From positions 1 through 7,541 of the forward strand of contig PWUO01000022.1 of NCBI GenBank assembly GCA_003562555.1: 7,541 nucleotides of DNA. The letters run 5' to 3'. Numbering within the stretch: position 1 is the first letter of the stretch; the number at the start of each line of letters is the position of its first letter. The notes beneath the pieces were generated by a model that saw nothing but the letters and a program-made list of their open reading frames with translations, searched no databases and was not told the DNA's origin. This document shows, in pieces, positions 6,216-7,541 of the stretch. The position numbers and the translations under genes were made by a program. The DNA comes from Dehalococcoidia bacterium (GTDB lineage: Bacteria; Chloroflexota; Dehalococcoidia; GIF9; AB-539-J10).

Positions 6216-7346
6216 ATGGACTTCGATTTCAACGACGACGAACGGGACGTTATCAGTACCGCACAGCGTTTCGCCGCTTCAAAGGTCAGGACGAGGGCTC
6301 GTGCGATCGACGAGAATAACGAGTTTCCGACAGACCTGGCGCAGGAGATGGGAAGGCTCGGCCTGTTTGGTCTGCATATGCCCGAGGAGTACGGCGGCAC
6401 CGGACTCGGGTACAAGGCCTATGTGCTCGCCATCGAGCAGGTCTGCGCGGCCTCCATGACCGTTGGCGCCATCATCGCCATCAACGCCCTGACACAGGAA
6501 TCCATACTCCGGTTTGGCACCGACGAGCAGAAACGCCGCTACCTGCCGACGCTGATTTCGGGTGAATCACTCAGCACGTTTGCCTTCACCGAGGGCCAGA
6601 CGGGCAGCGACCCGAGGGCGATCACGACGACCGCGGTACCCGACGGCGACACATATGTCATATCGGGAGAGAAGACGTTCGCCTCGCTGGCACCATCCGC
6701 ATGCGTCGCCGTCATCTTCGCAAAGGATGACAGCGGCAAGACGAGCGCATTTCTCGTCGACACAAACTCAGAAGGCTTCGTGATCGAGGGTGAACTCGAG
6801 ACGATGGGTATCCGGGGAGAGGACGTCTGCCCCGTGAGGCTGAACGACGTACGTATCCCGCGTTCCAATCTGCTGGGCGAGCAGGGGCAGGGCTACAACG
6901 TGCTGCTCACCGCGATCAACGTGGGTCAGATCGGCATTGCAGCCGAGTCCGTCGGCGTCGCCACCGGCGCGCTGGCGATGTCACTGGACTACGCCCGCAA
7001 CCGGATGGTGCGCGACAAGCCGATGACCGACCTTCCCACTATCCAGTCACTTCTTGGCGAGATGTCCGCGCGGACCGATGCAGCACGATGGCTCACTTAC
7101 AGAACTGCCGACCTGAAGGACAAGGCCCGTCTGACCGGCAGGGACTCGGCAACCGCCAAGCTGTTCGCATCGCAGGTGGCAAATGACGTGGCCGACATGG
7201 CGATGCAGATCCACGGCTCGTACGGATACACGAAGGACCTTGAGATCGAGCGCCTGTATCGTGATGCAAAGGTCACTCAGATCTACGAAGTGGTTTCCGA
7301 GGTGCAGCGCCTGATCATTGGCGGCAGCCTGGCGCGGGAGTCCTGA
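6216..7346 (+). CDS. Acyl-CoA dehydrogenase family flavoprotein (divergent)
   Basis: A 376-residue FAD-dependent acyl-CoA dehydrogenase, standard length. Family members oxidise the alpha-beta bond of an acyl-CoA and pass electrons to electron-transfer flavoprotein. The N-terminal helical domain includes LGLFGLHMPEEYGGTGLG (48-65). The middle domain has FAFTEGQTGSDP (122-133), where the family reads TEPxAGSD. The C-terminal domain has QIHGSYGYTKDLEIERLYRDAK (331-352). The catalytic-base glutamate is retained as E358 in IYEVVSEVQRL, but the following Gly-Thr of the family's YEGT motif is Val-Val. The flavin-contacting Trp of the usual WITNG segment is F155, the RxxFG motif reads R263-M-V-R-D267, and the arginine before IGIAA is Gln. 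These changes suggest an unusual acyl group or altered flavin environment. AGGAGG at 6199-6204 precedes the ATG. The gene lies between the methyltransferase and the activase-like gene, implying a role in that pathway. No electron-transfer flavoprotein genes are in the window. Confidence 0.88.
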   Translation: MDFDFNDDERDVISTAQRFAASKVRTRARAIDENNEFPTDLAQEMGRLGLFGLHMPEEYGGTGLGYKAYVLAIEQVCAASMTVGAIIAINALTQESILRFGTDEQKRRYLPTLISGESLSTFAFTEGQTGSDPRAITTTAVPDGDTYVISGEKTFASLAPSACVAVIFAKDDSGKTSAFLVDTNSEGFVIEGELETMGIRGEDVCPVRLNDVRIPRSNLLGEQGQGYNVLLTAINVGQIGIAAESVGVATGALAMSLDYARNRMVRDKPMTDLPTIQSLLGEMSARTDAARWLTYRTADLKDKARLTGRDSATAKLFASQVANDVADMAMQIHGSYGYTKDLEIERLYRDAKVTQIYEVVSEVQRLIIGGSLARES

Positions 7347-7359
7347 GCCGCATACCGAC

Positions 7360-7541
7360 ATGTCAGAACACGACCAGGAACAGACCGGCACCGGAGCCAC
7401 CGGCACGGTGCTGGTGCAGTTCGAGCCAATCGGACGCCGCGGGACATGCAGTCGCGACCGCTCTCTGCTGCAGTGCGCCCATGATCTTGGAGTAGGCCTG
7501 TCAGCTACATGCGGAGGCCACGGCTCCTGCGGCCGCTGCAG
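7360..7541 (+). CDS. [2Fe-2S] ferredoxin-domain protein, likely corrinoid reductive activase, N-terminal fragment
   Basis: The right window edge cuts this reading frame after 60 codons. It reads MSEHDQEQ, a Gly/Thr-rich linker, TVLVQFEPIGRRG, then LLQCAHDLGVGLSATCGGHG and SCGRC. The cysteine pattern C51-x5-C57-x2-C60 after a short beta-strand start matches the N-terminal [2Fe-2S] domain of RACo/ASKHA-type (DUF4445) proteins, which use ATP to re-reduce inactive cob(II)alamin in corrinoid methyl carriers. The fourth cysteine and the ATPase domain would lie downstream, outside the window. It starts 13 nt after the dehydrogenase stop and has only a weak, distant ribosome binding site (GGGAG near 7336), so translational coupling or a slightly different start is possible. 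An electron-transfer ferredoxin or NqrF-like reductase domain is the alternative, but corrinoid-operon context favours the activase. Confidence 0.72.
   Translation, partial: MSEHDQEQTGTGATGTVLVQFEPIGRRGTCSRDRSLLQCAHDLGVGLSATCGGHGSCGRC

Noticed and set aside
6127..6459. Amber read-through of the methyltransferase TAG stop into the following frame
   Set aside because: The 503-residue product is already full length, the frame beyond the stop crosses the dehydrogenase gene out of frame, and its Ser/Arg/Pro-rich translation looks non-coding. TAG also ends other genes here.
1..7541. Insertion sequences, CRISPR arrays, tRNA genes
   Set aside because: No transposase-like frame, terminal repeats, regularly spaced repeats or cloverleaf-like tRNA pattern was seen on either strand.

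Overview
The window is GC-rich, tightly packed bacterial chromosomal DNA (base composition judged by eye, not computed). Almost every base is coding or short intergenic spacer, and GTG and ATG starts follow good AGGAGG-type ribosome binding sites. I see no mobile element, tRNA, rRNA or CRISPR array. The gene content is a stand-alone pair of ADP-forming acyl-CoA synthetase subunits, MttB-family corrinoid methyl transfer and a corrinoid-activase-like ferredoxin protein. This suggests an anaerobe or facultative organism with C1/corrinoid catabolism. Chloroflexota (Dehalococcoidia/SAR202-like) or Desulfobacterota are my best guesses, but the sequence alone does not settle this.

Left part (1-2934, + strand): the last 60 codons of an acetoacetate-CoA ligase; a short spacer with a perfect 12-bp inverted repeat that overlaps a candidate promoter; then the alpha subunit of an NDP-forming acyl-CoA synthetase and, 25 nt later, an altronate dehydratase/sulfolactate lyase (UxaA/SuyB)-type lyase subunit, probably in one transcript.

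Middle (2935-3966): a convergent hairpin, then the ATP-grasp beta subunit of an NDP-forming acyl-CoA synthetase on the minus strand. It diverges from the right-hand operon across a 278-bp control region that carries a sigma70-like promoter and nested inverted repeats.

Right part (3967-7541, + strand): an operon-like run of a corrinoid (B12-binding) protein, an MttB-superfamily methyltransferase with no in-frame amber codon, a sequence-divergent acyl-CoA dehydrogenase, and the N-terminal 60 residues of a [2Fe-2S] protein resembling reductive activases of corrinoid proteins, cut by the window edge.

Working model (inference): the methyltransferase removes a methyl group from a quaternary or tertiary amine, probably one with a carboxylate, and loads it on the corrinoid protein, which the activase keeps reduced. 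The split CoA synthetase and the acyl-CoA dehydrogenase would process the carbon skeleton as a CoA thioester, and the UxaA-like lyase would handle a hydroxy-acid step. The final methyl acceptor enzyme, electron-transfer flavoprotein and UxaA small (SAF) subunit are not in the window.
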